Assembly (NCBI RefSeq): GCF_016056295.1 | Contig: NZ_JAECZB010000062.1 | Span: 3,867 to 67,866, forward strand | Direction of reading: 5' to 3' | Origin: Atlanticothrix silvestris CENA357 | GTDB lineage: Bacteria; Cyanobacteriota; Cyanobacteriia; Cyanobacteriales; Nostocaceae | Length of the DNA: 64,000 nt | Shown: positions 49,291 to 58,299 of the stretch, one piece after another | Position numbering within the stretch: the first letter of the stretch is position 1 | How the letters are laid out: each line of letters starts with the position of its first letter | The notes under the pieces: model-generated | The model's database searches: none | Seen by the model: only the letters and a program-made list of their open reading frames with translations | Told to the model about the DNA's origin: nothing | Made by a program: the position numbers and the translations under genes

Positions 49291-50262
49291 CTAGTGACTA
49301 GTAACTAACTCCTCTTGAATTTTTGGTAAATAGCTCATTCCCCGGTCGAATGATTGCAGATTGCCAGCTTTAGCTTCAAGCAAACGTTTAATGTTCATAC
49401 TTTCAGCCCCAAAGTCTTCAATCTGAAGTTTGCCGTGGGTAACAGTTCCATCGGCTTTCCAGAATGTAATTCGGTGCAGGATAAAACCAGAAGCTTCTGG
49501 ATCAGCGAAAGCATAAGCGGTGGGGATGAGTAACGCTACAGAGCGCTGATAATATTCATAATCTGGATAAAAGTGTTCTTGTTCAAGTAAGTAGTATTTA
49601 CTCAAACTATGAACTCGCACAGAGACTTTTACCTTCTGGTCATATTCATCTTTGAATTCGCCTGATCCATCGGTAATGTTGCCATCTGGTCGTAGCAAAT
49701 GCGCCCACTCATCGATGTTTTGTAAGTCTTTTAAGTATTCAATGCCAATTTCAATTGGGGCATCAACATAGATAGTATCAGTATCAATAAAATAGCGCCC
49801 TTTTGCGGCTGTGGTATGACCAGCTTTGCGTTCCAAATTACCTTTAAGAGAGCGACATTCGGAAGTGTGTACTGTGTGAATCCCCTGCATAATCATTTGA
49901 GTTTGACGTTTAGGATCGACAAAACTCAACCAATGAAAGTACACACCTTGTTCGTCTGTTCCTGGCTCAATGTAGTCGGTGGGGAATAGCAAAACAGGGT
50001 AAACTTGAAAATATTTTTGATACTCTAACCCGCAGTGCCATTCAATGCCGTAGAAAAGCGGATTCTCTAATTTCTTAACGTGATAGTAAAGATTTTTGTG
50101 ATAACCAGATGCCGTGCCCAACCAAGTATCTTCGTCAACTTGCTCTTTCATCCGGCTATAAAGTGTCCATTCGTCTAAGTTCTTTAAACTACAAAGGTAG
50201 TCGAAGGCGCTCTTTGATGAAGTAGCGATATAAGCCGATGTTGCAAACGTATTTTTTTCCAC
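49291..50262 (-). CDS. scyC: ScyC: scytonemin monomer cyclase
   Basis: A 323-residue cytosolic enzyme that cyclises and decarboxylates the ScyA product to the tricyclic ketone monomer (established for N. punctiforme ScyC). The sequence appears to be an internal duplication: YLCSLKNLDEWTLYSR (about residue 22) resembles YLKDLQNIDEWAHLLR (about residue 185), and LKGNLERKAGH resembles IKRLLEAKAGN. Each half looks like a helix-grip (SRPBCC) unit. The gene lies 25 bases after scyB, so the two are probably co-translated. No signal peptide is present. Confidence 0.93.
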   Translation of the reverse strand: MEKNTFATSAYIATSSKSAFDYLCSLKNLDEWTLYSRMKEQVDEDTWLGTASGYHKNLYYHVKKLENPLFYGIEWHCGLEYQKYFQVYPVLLFPTDYIEPGTDEQGVYFHWLSFVDPKRQTQMIMQGIHTVHTSECRSLKGNLERKAGHTTAAKGRYFIDTDTIYVDAPIEIGIEYLKDLQNIDEWAHLLRPDGNITDGSGEFKDEYDQKVKVSVRVHSLSKYYLLEQEHFYPDYEYYQRSVALLIPTAYAFADPEASGFILHRITFWKADGTVTHGKLQIEDFGAESMNIKRLLEAKAGNLQSFDRGMSYLPKIQEELVTSH

Positions 50263-50287
50263 TTCTCACTCCTGAATAAAATAAAAA

Positions 50288-51349
50288 TTAAGCTGCGATC
50301 GCTTTAGTCTTGCTGCGTTTGCCGCTTTGAATGCGGTCTTCTGCTAATTGCCTAGCGGCATCATTAGTTGTAATTTCTTGTTGTTTAGCAATATCAAAAA
50401 TTGCTAACAATGTGTCGTAAATGTTATGCACTTGCTGGAAAGCTTTTGCTTCGTCATAACCAATCATTTCGTTATAAACATTAATTAATCCTCCAGCATT
50501 AATTACATAATCAGGAGTGTATAGAATGTCTTGTTTTGCAAGCATTTGGCTATGCAATTGCTCATTACCTAATTGATTATTAGCTGCACCAGCAATAATC
50601 TTGGATTTCAAAAAAGGAATTGTGTGACTATTAAGAGTTCCTCCTAAAGCACAAGGTGCGAAAATATCTACATCAAGAGAGTAAATTTCTTCTGGCTCTA
50701 CTACAGTTGCAGTAAATAGGTTTTTTATTTCTTCTGCTTTGACTGGATTGACATCACTCACATAAAGCTTTACGCCTTGTTCATGTAAGTGGCGACAAAG
50801 GTTTTTTCCAACATTTCCTAAGCCTTGGACGGCAACTTTCATCCCCTCAAGGTTTTCGCTTTGCCAACGGAATTTTACAGCGGCTTTAATACCTAAGAAA
50901 ACTCCCCAGGCTGTGATGGGAGCAGGGCCACCAGACTTTTCAAATACGCCGACTACATGATTAGTTTCTTGGCTAATAGTTCGCACGTCTTCAGGAGTAA
51001 TATTGACATCTTGTCCGGTAATAAAACGACCATTAAGGCTGTCAATAAAGCGTCCATAAGCTCTTAACAAGTCATCTGTTTTATTTTCAGGGTTAGCAAT
51101 AATTACTGCTTTTCCTCCGCCGGCTGGAATGTTAGCACAGGCGGCTTTATAGGTCATTCCCCGACTTAAACGAAGCGCGTCTTTTAAAGCAGCTTCTTCG
51201 TTGATATAAGGAAATAATCTTGTTGCCCCCATTGCTGGGCCTAAGGTCGTGCTATGGATAGCGATAATTGCCCTAATATCTGGGTTTTTTCCATGACAAA
51301 AGAGAACTTGTTCATGACCCATTTCTCTAACAGTTTCAAATAACAGCAT
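50288..51349 (-). CDS. scyB: ScyB: tryptophan dehydrogenase (Glu/Leu/Phe/Val dehydrogenase family)
   Basis: A 353-residue NAD-dependent amino-acid dehydrogenase that deaminates tryptophan to indole-3-pyruvate. Motifs are GPAMGATRLFPY, the catalytic-lysine stretch MTYKAACANIPAGGGKAVI, and the NAD loop MKVAVQGLGNVGKNLCRHL near residue 175, then FAPCALGGTLN. The ordinary family acts on branched-chain or aromatic amino acids, and the scytonemin context sets the tryptophan role. It is the second gene of the locus, 191 bases after scyA. Confidence 0.95.
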   Translation of the reverse strand: MLLFETVREMGHEQVLFCHGKNPDIRAIIAIHSTTLGPAMGATRLFPYINEEAALKDALRLSRGMTYKAACANIPAGGGKAVIIANPENKTDDLLRAYGRFIDSLNGRFITGQDVNITPEDVRTISQETNHVVGVFEKSGGPAPITAWGVFLGIKAAVKFRWQSENLEGMKVAVQGLGNVGKNLCRHLHEQGVKLYVSDVNPVKAEEIKNLFTATVVEPEEIYSLDVDIFAPCALGGTLNSHTIPFLKSKIIAGAANNQLGNEQLHSQMLAKQDILYTPDYVINAGGLINVYNEMIGYDEAKAFQQVHNIYDTLLAIFDIAKQQEITTNDAARQLAEDRIQSGKRSKTKAIAA

Positions 51350-51540
51350 TTTGGTTTCTTAGCTATTGATGTGGGAGTAGTTGCAATACTGTTCGGTTAA
51401 GACAGTGATCTATCGAAAATACCTTAACCGAACCGTAATGAGAGTAGTTGGGATGGTTTATCTCAGGTAGAGAAGACACAGATGAATAAATAGGGTAAAT
51501 CTATTCATCGGATATGGGTTTGTTTGATAGTGTCTGGATG

Positions 51541-53409
51541 TCAAACTGATGGGAATGAGACTGCTTTGGCTGGAGTTTTGGTTGGACTGGATTTAACTCC
51601 TTGGGCTGCCAAACTCTTGTTACGTCCACCAGAGGGTGCAAGTCTATCGGGATCAATTACTACATCAATTAAAAAGGGAACCTTTGCAGCTAGTGCTTGT
51701 TCTAATGCAGATTCGAGATCTGTCTCTCTTACAACTGCGATCGCTTCGGCTCCCATACCACGAGCAATCATGGCGAAGTTTGTCACTGGCATTGTGGCAT
51801 CTGCACCTTTTAATCCCAGTATTTTCATCCCTTGATGGCACATGTTGTAGCGAGCATCGTTAAGTACAATCCAGATGGCAGGAATTTTGTATTTAACGGC
51901 TGTGCTAATTTCATTATTCATTAGCATTGCTCCATCGCCTACAATAGCTACGGCTTTGCCATTGCGTGCTTGCGCTGCACCTAAAACTCCTGTGACGGCG
52001 TGACCCATTGCGCCAACTCCGGTACTAACTCGGTAACGATTAGCTTGGGAAAATTGCAGGAAATGAGTTGACCAAGTAAAGGAGTTACCACACTCTGCCA
52101 TAACTACAGCATCGCTACCCTCAACGATTACCTTTTGAATGGCTGCCATCAATACTTCTGGTCGGACGGGATAATCTATATCTAGATCTAGGGGAACTTC
52201 TTCGTGTTTTGGACGAGGTAATGTCTCTACAGAAGGCGAATCAGTCTCTGGCCAATGCTTTAATAGTTCCTGCAAATAGGTCTTGATATCAGACCGCACT
52301 GAGAAGGTTTCAGCGTAGGGATAAGCTACTCCTGGTACTTCTGGGTCTATATCTACATGTACGAAACCTCTGGGAGGAACCATCGCTGGACTCCAAAAAG
52401 AAGTCGGTTCACCAAGACGGGTTCCCAGTACAAGGGTGCGGAGTGGTGGTTGTTCTTGCATGTAGGTAAAGACGGAAGCATGACCGCCTAAACCTGTGAC
52501 ACCTATATATTGAGGATGATCTTCAGGAAAGATGCCTTTGGCGCGGGGTGAGGACATGACCGCTGCACCAGTTTTTTCGGCGAGTTGGCGGATTTCTTCT
52601 GCTGCTTCCCGCGCCCCAAAACCTACCCAGATCGCAAAGCGGCCAGCAGATAGTAACTCTACAGATTTAGCGATCGCTTGTTTATTCGGTGCGATCGCGC
52701 TATGGGGTATATCTAATTGCGGCCAGGATACATCTTCAAGCAGACTTGTTTGTACACCAGTAGGAATGCTCAAATGAGCTACGAATCCTCCTGGCTGGGC
52801 TAAAGCCAAAGCCAGTTTGCGGAAAATTTGCGGTAGTTGTGCAGCAGATTCGATAGTGATTGCATAGTTGAACAATGCTCCCGATGTAAACATTCCCCCA
52901 CTGGGTAATGTGTAGCTGCTAGTCTCTTGAATTGCCCAGCGTCCGCGATTTTGTGCTGAGGTGCAAGCTGATACTAAAATTACCTTTGCACCTTCACCAC
53001 GGGCAGCAAATAAACCTGTCAGAGAATTGGTGATCCCCGGCCCTGCTGTGGTAAATACTACGGTAGGGCGATCGCTAGCAAAATATGCCTCAACCGCTGC
53101 AAAAGCAGCTCCTGCTTCATGGCGGAAGTTCAACACTTCTATAGAGCTATTTGACAGTGCGCCCCACAAACTAGCCATTGCACCCCCAGCAACACCAAAA
53201 GCGTAGCTCACTCCCAAGTTTGACAACATTTGGGCAGTTGCATCTGCGACTGAAGGCGTTGGGTCGGTACCGTCAGGCAAAAAAGGCTGAATGCCATTCT
53301 TTCCTGACTTGTCCAGCTGATGAGATTCATCTAACGCAGATTCTACATATTTGCTGTATGGCTCAGTGGTGATGAGAGGAGAGTTTGAACCAGTATACTT
53401 TTTACTCAT
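51541..53409 (-). CDS. scyA: ScyA: ThDP-dependent acyloin-coupling enzyme
   Basis: A 622-residue acetolactate-synthase homologue that couples indole-3-pyruvate and p-hydroxyphenylpyruvate in the committed step. The N-terminal ThDP domain has VAGGAMASLWGALSNSS and the catalytic Glu in VLNFRHEAGAAFAA. The C-terminal half has the ThDP motif VGDGAMLMNNEISTAVKY ending in NDARYN. The frame extends to a GTG at 53418, but I choose the ATG at 53409 (MSKKYTG). It is the first gene of the minus-strand locus and is divergent from the sensor kinase gene across 1.35 kb. Confidence 0.95.
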   Translation of the reverse strand: MSKKYTGSNSPLITTEPYSKYVESALDESHQLDKSGKNGIQPFLPDGTDPTPSVADATAQMLSNLGVSYAFGVAGGAMASLWGALSNSSIEVLNFRHEAGAAFAAVEAYFASDRPTVVFTTAGPGITNSLTGLFAARGEGAKVILVSACTSAQNRGRWAIQETSSYTLPSGGMFTSGALFNYAITIESAAQLPQIFRKLALALAQPGGFVAHLSIPTGVQTSLLEDVSWPQLDIPHSAIAPNKQAIAKSVELLSAGRFAIWVGFGAREAAEEIRQLAEKTGAAVMSSPRAKGIFPEDHPQYIGVTGLGGHASVFTYMQEQPPLRTLVLGTRLGEPTSFWSPAMVPPRGFVHVDIDPEVPGVAYPYAETFSVRSDIKTYLQELLKHWPETDSPSVETLPRPKHEEVPLDLDIDYPVRPEVLMAAIQKVIVEGSDAVVMAECGNSFTWSTHFLQFSQANRYRVSTGVGAMGHAVTGVLGAAQARNGKAVAIVGDGAMLMNNEISTAVKYKIPAIWIVLNDARYNMCHQGMKILGLKGADATMPVTNFAMIARGMGAEAIAVVRETDLESALEQALAAKVPFLIDVVIDPDRLAPSGGRNKSLAAQGVKSSPTKTPAKAVSFPSV

Positions 53410-53666
53410 TGCTTTCACTTAATTTCAGAAACTTGCACAAAGATTGACTATTTCTTGCCCAGATTCTTTGTAATATCTAATACAAACAACTCTGTTGTTT
53501 TTGATGACTATAACCAAGCTTAGTTGATAGCAAAAATAGCTATGGCTTTTGATTGCTGCTTTATAGAACTGCTTTCAAGGCCATTTAAAAAACTTTATAA
53601 AAAGAGCAAAACAATCAAGTCTGTGCTTCTAGAAACCAGAATATCGGATGTGAACACTGATTTACA

Positions 53667-53771
53667 ATGAAGAATCTGTTGATGGGGTTGGCAATTCTTT
53701 TGCTTTTGTTACAAAACTGGTCGAAATTCTCATTTAACTGCTGTGCAAAATTGAGACGTTGTGATTCTTAA
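53667..53771 (+). CDS. Tiny hydrophobic ORF 1 (34 residues), status uncertain
   Basis: ATG 53667 opens 34 codons starting MKNLLMGLAILLLLLQ, a short hydrophobic helix and a Cys/basic tail. No good ribosome-binding site is seen. The first half matches the tiny frame at 53793 (MNNLLTKLSILLLLAK). It may be a real small membrane peptide, or merely the translation of a DNA repeat with a regulatory role. Confidence 0.25.
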   Translation: MKNLLMGLAILLLLLQNWSKFSFNCCAKLRRCDS

Positions 53772-53792
53772 TAAAATAAACTCATATTTGCA

Positions 53793-53882
53793 ATGAATAA
53801 TCTTTTGACAAAATTATCAATTCTTTTGCTTTTGGCAAAATTGATGTTTGGGTATAGTTGTGAAGCTTTTTTATCCCATTGA
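53793..53882 (+). CDS. Tiny hydrophobic ORF 2 (29 residues), status uncertain
   Basis: ATG 53793 opens 29 codons starting MNNLLTKLSILLLLAK, similar to the frame at 53667 at both DNA (shared CAATTCTTTTGCTTTTG) and peptide level. It has no clear ribosome-binding site and no family is recognised. Confidence 0.25.
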   Translation: MNNLLTKLSILLLLAKLMFGYSCEAFLSH

Positions 53883-54069
53883 CATTAAGTATTCATTTAT
53901 AAGCGATCGCTCTGAATTTCTACGCTTTACGTCCAGTAAATACTGATTTGATGTCAATCAAATCTGTTTGAGCTTAGGTAATAAAATTTGGCTAGACTAG
54001 AGTTGGCTACCACTAAACACCAGTATCGTAGCAGTCTTTACGCGATCACTAAATAGTCTTTACAAAATT

Positions 54070-54089
54070 TTGACATTTTCTTATGTCAA
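54070..54089. promoter_or_regulatory. Operator-like inverted repeat TTGACAT-N6-ATGTCAA
   Basis: A perfect 7-bp inverted repeat with a 6-base spacer. Two further half-sites in the same intergenic region are TTGACAT at 53879-53885 and ATGTCAA at 53951-53957. Both ATGTCAA copies continue as TGTCAATCAAA. The AraC-type regulator encoded nearby is a candidate binder by proximity only. Confidence 0.45.
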
Positions 54090-54760
54090 TCAAAATGACT
54101 GATGTAAATATCTAATCTTTCCAAGGAAAAATTACTAAAAACTCAATACAGACCTGCCCAAAAATCTATTTCTAATGATAGATGACTAACACGTTATTAC
54201 CATCGATGCCCGTACTTGATGTACGTTTTTTTGCAAAAATCTGCAAATACTGGTGCTTTTTTGCAATATAAATGTACTCCTTGTTACGGATGACTAGACA
54301 CATTCTTCCATAGTTAAATTTCTGAGAGGGTAAATTAAGAAACGTTAAGTACTTACACTTAAGGAGTAAAACATGCAGTCGTAATCCAGTAATAACTAGG
54401 TCAGCAGACCTAAATTCACAATTTAAGTAGTTTTACATCGTTATTGCTTTTGGCCTAAATAAAGGTGAAAGGCTAAAAACTCTAACCACTAATTATTAGT
54501 TAGATCGATATTTATCTAAATAGATAGCATCAAATAGCATTATTTTTTAAATTTATATGTTCTGATACAAGTAAAAATATTGAATTTATTGGTATAGTTG
54601 TATCAAGCAAAAACCATCAATAACTTACTTTAATCCACAATATAGTTCATTTGTTTTTAACAAGCTCATACTGCACTAATAGTTGTAAAAAACAATGATT
54701 ATCAGTTTATTAATGGCTGTGGTGCTGACTTAAAATACTGAGGAGTAAGTAAGTAGGGAT

Positions 54761-56716
54761 ATGAATTCTGGCGATTATAGGTTAGCTCGATCCAACTCTC
54801 AACGGGCAATGCAGCCAGAAATAGAGTTGAGGTTCGCTCATTTTCTGATCAATCAAGCTGTAGACGCTGCCTTCTGTTTGGGAGCCAACGGGCAGTTTCT
54901 CTATGTTAACGATGCCACTTGCCAGATGACTGAGTATTCTGGTGAAGAATTACTCTCAATGACGCTGCATGATATAGATGTAGACTATTCTCTACACAAC
55001 TGGTTAGATATCCAATCACAGGATTCTTTTACCTTTAAATCTCGTTATCGGACAAAACAAGGTCGAATATTTCTGGTAGAAATATCCATTACCTATATAG
55101 AAGATCAAGGTAGGAAATTTGGCTGTGCTTTTGTGCGCGAAAAGAGTAATGAAGTGGTAGATGTGAGCGTGCAAAAATGGATTAATGAACTAAGGGAAAG
55201 CAAAAAAAAATTGCAGCAGGAGGTTTATCAACTCAAGGCTAAGGAAGTAGAACTGGAAACATCTATATCTATACTTCGTTCTACTCTTGAATCTACTGCC
55301 AACGGTGTGATTGCGGTTAACTTTGAGGGAGATATTCTCAGCTTTAATCAGAGATTTATAGATATGTGGCAGATTCCAGAGTCTCTGATACTCTCTAAAA
55401 AATGTCCTCGATGTAAAGCTTTTTTTGAGAACCAACTTAAAGATTCAGAAGCGTTTAATCGGCTTGTTTGGGAAGTTTCTAGCCAATCTGACTTTGAGAG
55501 CTACGACATTTTGGAATTAAAGGATGGCAGAGTCTTCGCGCACTACTCTCAGCCTCAGCGGATTGATGGGAAAATTATTGGCAGAGTATGGAGTATTTGG
55601 GACATTACTGAATTTAAACAAACTGAAAAAGCACTAAGGCTGAACGAGGCTAGATTTCGGACTCTGGCAGAGACTACCGATGCTAGCACTTTCTTGATTC
55701 AAGGCACACGGCTTTGCTATATCAATCCCGCAGTAGAGCTACTCACTGGCTACACAAGAGAAGAACTATTGACTGGTTTTGATCTTCGCCAACTAATTAA
55801 AAACAAAAAACGTAGACAAGTACGCAACCGCAATGAAATAGGTAACTTTGAATATCAGGAGATAAATATTCTCACAAAAAACGGTACAGAGCGCTGGCTG
55901 GCTTGCACAGTAGCAGTACTAGATGGAGTGCTGGATTTTGGGAATAAACCAGTGAAACTAGTTGCAGGGATTGATATCACCGATTACAAATATGCGGAAT
56001 CAGAGCTTAACCAGGCTCTAGAACAAGCCAAACAACTAAGTGAACTGAGAGCGCGTTTTCTGTCTATAGTCTGTCATCAATTCCGCACACCGCTAAATAT
56101 TGTTTCATTCTCTAATAGCTTACTCAAGCGACATATCTGCGAATGGACAGAGGAAGAAATACGACCGTTACTCGATAATATTCAAACAGCCACCGAACAT
56201 ATCAGCCAAATGGTGGATGATATATTGTTTTTTTCTAAAGCAGAGTCTGCAAAAATCAACTTTGAGCCAAGACCATTGGAACTGGTTCAATTCTGCAATG
56301 ATTTAGTGGCACAAATGCAGATGAGTAGTAGTCAGTGCCAAATCAATTTTGGCAGTCAATTAGACTGCTTAGTAGCCTGCATGGATAAAAAATTGCTAGA
56401 GTCGATTTTAAAAAATTTACTCGATAATGCAATTAAGTATTCTGCATCCAACAATACGGTTGATTTTCAGCTTTGGTGCGAAAGGGAACACGTGATTTTT
56501 CAAATTAAAGATCAGGGAATTGGGATTCCAGTTGCGGATCAAGAGTGCTTATTTGAACCATTCTACAGAGGTAGCAATATTGATGATATTCCTGGTACTG
56601 GGCTAGGGTTATCAATCCTCAAAACTCTTGTGGACTTACATAAAGGTCAAATTAATGTAGAGAGTGAAGTTGGTGTAGGCTCTAAGTTTACTGTGATTTT
56701 GCCATTAGCTCAATGA
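54761..56716 (+). CDS. PAS-domain sensor histidine kinase next to the scytonemin locus
   Basis: A 651-residue soluble hybrid of three PAS-like sensor domains (about residues 20-125, 175-290, 300-410), short coiled coils, and a C-terminal kinase. The phospho-acceptor is in VCHQFRTPLNIVS, the N box in LLDNAIKYS, and the G boxes in DQGIGIP and GTGLGLSIL. GAGGAG lies before the ATG. No transmembrane helix is seen, so it senses a cytosolic signal; the first PAS does not show an obvious flavin Cys motif. The homologous pair in N. punctiforme (NpF1277/NpF1278, as I recall) lies in the same place and responds to UV-A, so control of scyA is likely. Confidence 0.92.
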   Translation: MNSGDYRLARSNSQRAMQPEIELRFAHFLINQAVDAAFCLGANGQFLYVNDATCQMTEYSGEELLSMTLHDIDVDYSLHNWLDIQSQDSFTFKSRYRTKQGRIFLVEISITYIEDQGRKFGCAFVREKSNEVVDVSVQKWINELRESKKKLQQEVYQLKAKEVELETSISILRSTLESTANGVIAVNFEGDILSFNQRFIDMWQIPESLILSKKCPRCKAFFENQLKDSEAFNRLVWEVSSQSDFESYDILELKDGRVFAHYSQPQRIDGKIIGRVWSIWDITEFKQTEKALRLNEARFRTLAETTDASTFLIQGTRLCYINPAVELLTGYTREELLTGFDLRQLIKNKKRRQVRNRNEIGNFEYQEINILTKNGTERWLACTVAVLDGVLDFGNKPVKLVAGIDITDYKYAESELNQALEQAKQLSELRARFLSIVCHQFRTPLNIVSFSNSLLKRHICEWTEEEIRPLLDNIQTATEHISQMVDDILFFSKAESAKINFEPRPLELVQFCNDLVAQMQMSSSQCQINFGSQLDCLVACMDKKLLESILKNLLDNAIKYSASNNTVDFQLWCEREHVIFQIKDQGIGIPVADQECLFEPFYRGSNIDDIPGTGLGLSILKTLVDLHKGQINVESEVGVGSKFTVILPLAQ

Positions 56717-56802
56717 AAATCTATCAACTTCATTCCCGCTGAATACTCAGCTTAGATTTGCGTAATTATTACCTGCCAAAAATTTTAGTGATAGCAATAA
56801 TC

Positions 56803-57645
56803 ATGTACGAATCTTCAAAAAAAATCCTCGTAATCGAAGACGATAACGTTACCCGTAATCTTTTCGTTAAGGGTCTTAAAGCTGAAGGTTTTGAGATCAT
56901 CGATGCTAACAGCGGTCTTGATGGTATCCAGCAAGCACAAGAGCATGTACCTGACTTAGTGATTTGTGATATTGCAATGCCTGATATAGATGGTTATGAC
57001 GTTTTAACCACGCTGCGTCAAGATCCCGTGACAACTATTATTCCGTTCATTTTTCTTACTGGTAGCAACAGTAAGACAGATGTTCGCAAGGCTATGGAAT
57101 TGGGAGCAGATGATTATCTTACCAAACCTTCGACAGTAGACGAATTGCTCAGAGCGATCACTAGCCGACTCCAAAAGCAAGCTAGCATTCAAGACTGGTT
57201 TGCTGCTAAACTCCAAAAAGCTGCAAAACCAGTATCTGTAAATAAAATTCCTTCAAACACCCCTCCAAAGTCCATCTTTCCTTGCGTTCCACAATTAAAA
57301 GAAGTTTTCGACTTCATTGAAGCTAATTATGACCAAGGAATTACTTTGTGTGACGTGGCTGAAGCGGTAGGTTACTCGCCTGCTTACTTAACTAACCGAG
57401 TAGCAAGACAGACAGGCAAGACTGTCAACATCTGGATTGTCAAACGCCGGATGGCTGAAGCTCGAAAGTTACTTCAAAATAATAATCAGACAATCGAGCA
57501 AATTGCCAAAGCGTTAGGCTATCAACATGTCTGTCATTTTTCTCGCCAGTTTCGTCAACATCACGGTTTACCTCCCCATGCTTGGCGCAAAGATCAGCAA
57601 GCAGTTGATCAGGTTATGTTGCAAGAGTTAGAGACAGCTTTATAA
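56803..57645 (+). CDS. Response regulator with AraC-type DNA-binding domain
   Basis: A 280-residue regulator from ATG 56803 (MYESSKKILVIEDDNVTRN). The receiver domain (about 5-125) has the phospho-acceptor Asp in LVICDIAMPDIDGYDVL and the conserved Lys in DYLTKPS. A C-terminal AraC/XylS double helix-turn-helix (about 175-270) includes VAEAVGYSPAYLTNRV and IAKALGYQHVCHFSRQFRQ. An upstream TTG (56758) extends the frame but lacks support. It is encoded 86 bases after the kinase and is presumably its cognate activator of the scytonemin genes. Confidence 0.92.
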   Translation: MYESSKKILVIEDDNVTRNLFVKGLKAEGFEIIDANSGLDGIQQAQEHVPDLVICDIAMPDIDGYDVLTTLRQDPVTTIIPFIFLTGSNSKTDVRKAMELGADDYLTKPSTVDELLRAITSRLQKQASIQDWFAAKLQKAAKPVSVNKIPSNTPPKSIFPCVPQLKEVFDFIEANYDQGITLCDVAEAVGYSPAYLTNRVARQTGKTVNIWIVKRRMAEARKLLQNNNQTIEQIAKALGYQHVCHFSRQFRQHHGLPPHAWRKDQQAVDQVMLQELETAL

Positions 57646-57776
57646 AAGTAATTACAGGGTTTCTTGGTTGGATGTAGTACACCTCTTACGAAGAAAGGGT
57701 CTAGAGGCTAGAGTCTAGAGGCGAAAGTAATGTACCTCATCCAGATGAAATATGCTGTAAATATCAGCTAAACTAA

Positions 57777-58070
57777 TTATTTTTCATGCTCTTGATGATG
57801 ATTACTTACATCTTGATCAGATTCTAATAGCCGTGACATAAACACATCAGTTTTTCTACTCACAACAGACTTAATCTTATCAATAGCAATTACTTCACTG
57901 ACTTTGACAACCATTTCCCACAGAGTATCTTCTTCCGTGTCTTTGTTGTAAGTTCTGTGTTTGAACCACAACAAGTCGTCCCAAACTCCGATAACTGTAG
58001 CGAAATACCACTTATCTCGGATTAGTATCCAGATTTCTTGTTCTAAATAGGTCTGTAGAATTGATTTCAC
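57777..58070 (-). CDS. Conserved-looking hypothetical protein (97 residues)
   Basis: A cytosolic protein with an aromatic-rich first half (EQEIWILIRDKWYFATVIGVWDDLLWF is a set of beta strands resembling an Sm/SH3-like barrel) and a charged helical tail ending HHQEHEK. No family is recognised. It is convergent with the response regulator gene. It is a plausible gene because the strand pattern is regular and the frame is intact, but its function is unknown. Confidence 0.5.
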   Translation of the reverse strand: MKSILQTYLEQEIWILIRDKWYFATVIGVWDDLLWFKHRTYNKDTEEDTLWEMVVKVSEVIAIDKIKSVVSRKTDVFMSRLLESDQDVSNHHQEHEK

Positions 58071-58299
58071 AATGACTGAGATTAATTATGCAAATATATT
58101 GTGCTACATAATACACAGATACTAAAGTTTAGGTCGTCCGTCAAAACACTGAATTAATCAATAGTTTTTTAGTAATTATTAGGACTATTAAAAATAAAGT
58201 ATAGTACCGCTATTAAGGCTAAAACCCAGTTGAAAAGAACTTTTACTTCTTGAGTGATTGGTAGTTATATGTAATTTCCTCAATGACTATAGTCTCATA

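Larger units (their letters stand above)
53410..54760. promoter_or_regulatory. Divergent scyA / sensor-kinase regulatory region
   Basis: About 1.35 kb without any conventional gene. It holds two similar 50-bp segments (53664-53716 and 53790-53841) that open two tiny hydrophobic frames, four half-sites of ATGTCAA/TTGACAT, and a CGTAC-TTGAT-GTACG inverted repeat at 54211-54225 followed by a T run. The scyA promoter must be here, and the kinase promoter within the last few hundred bases. The individual elements are listed separately. Assignment to any regulator is inference. Confidence 0.6.
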
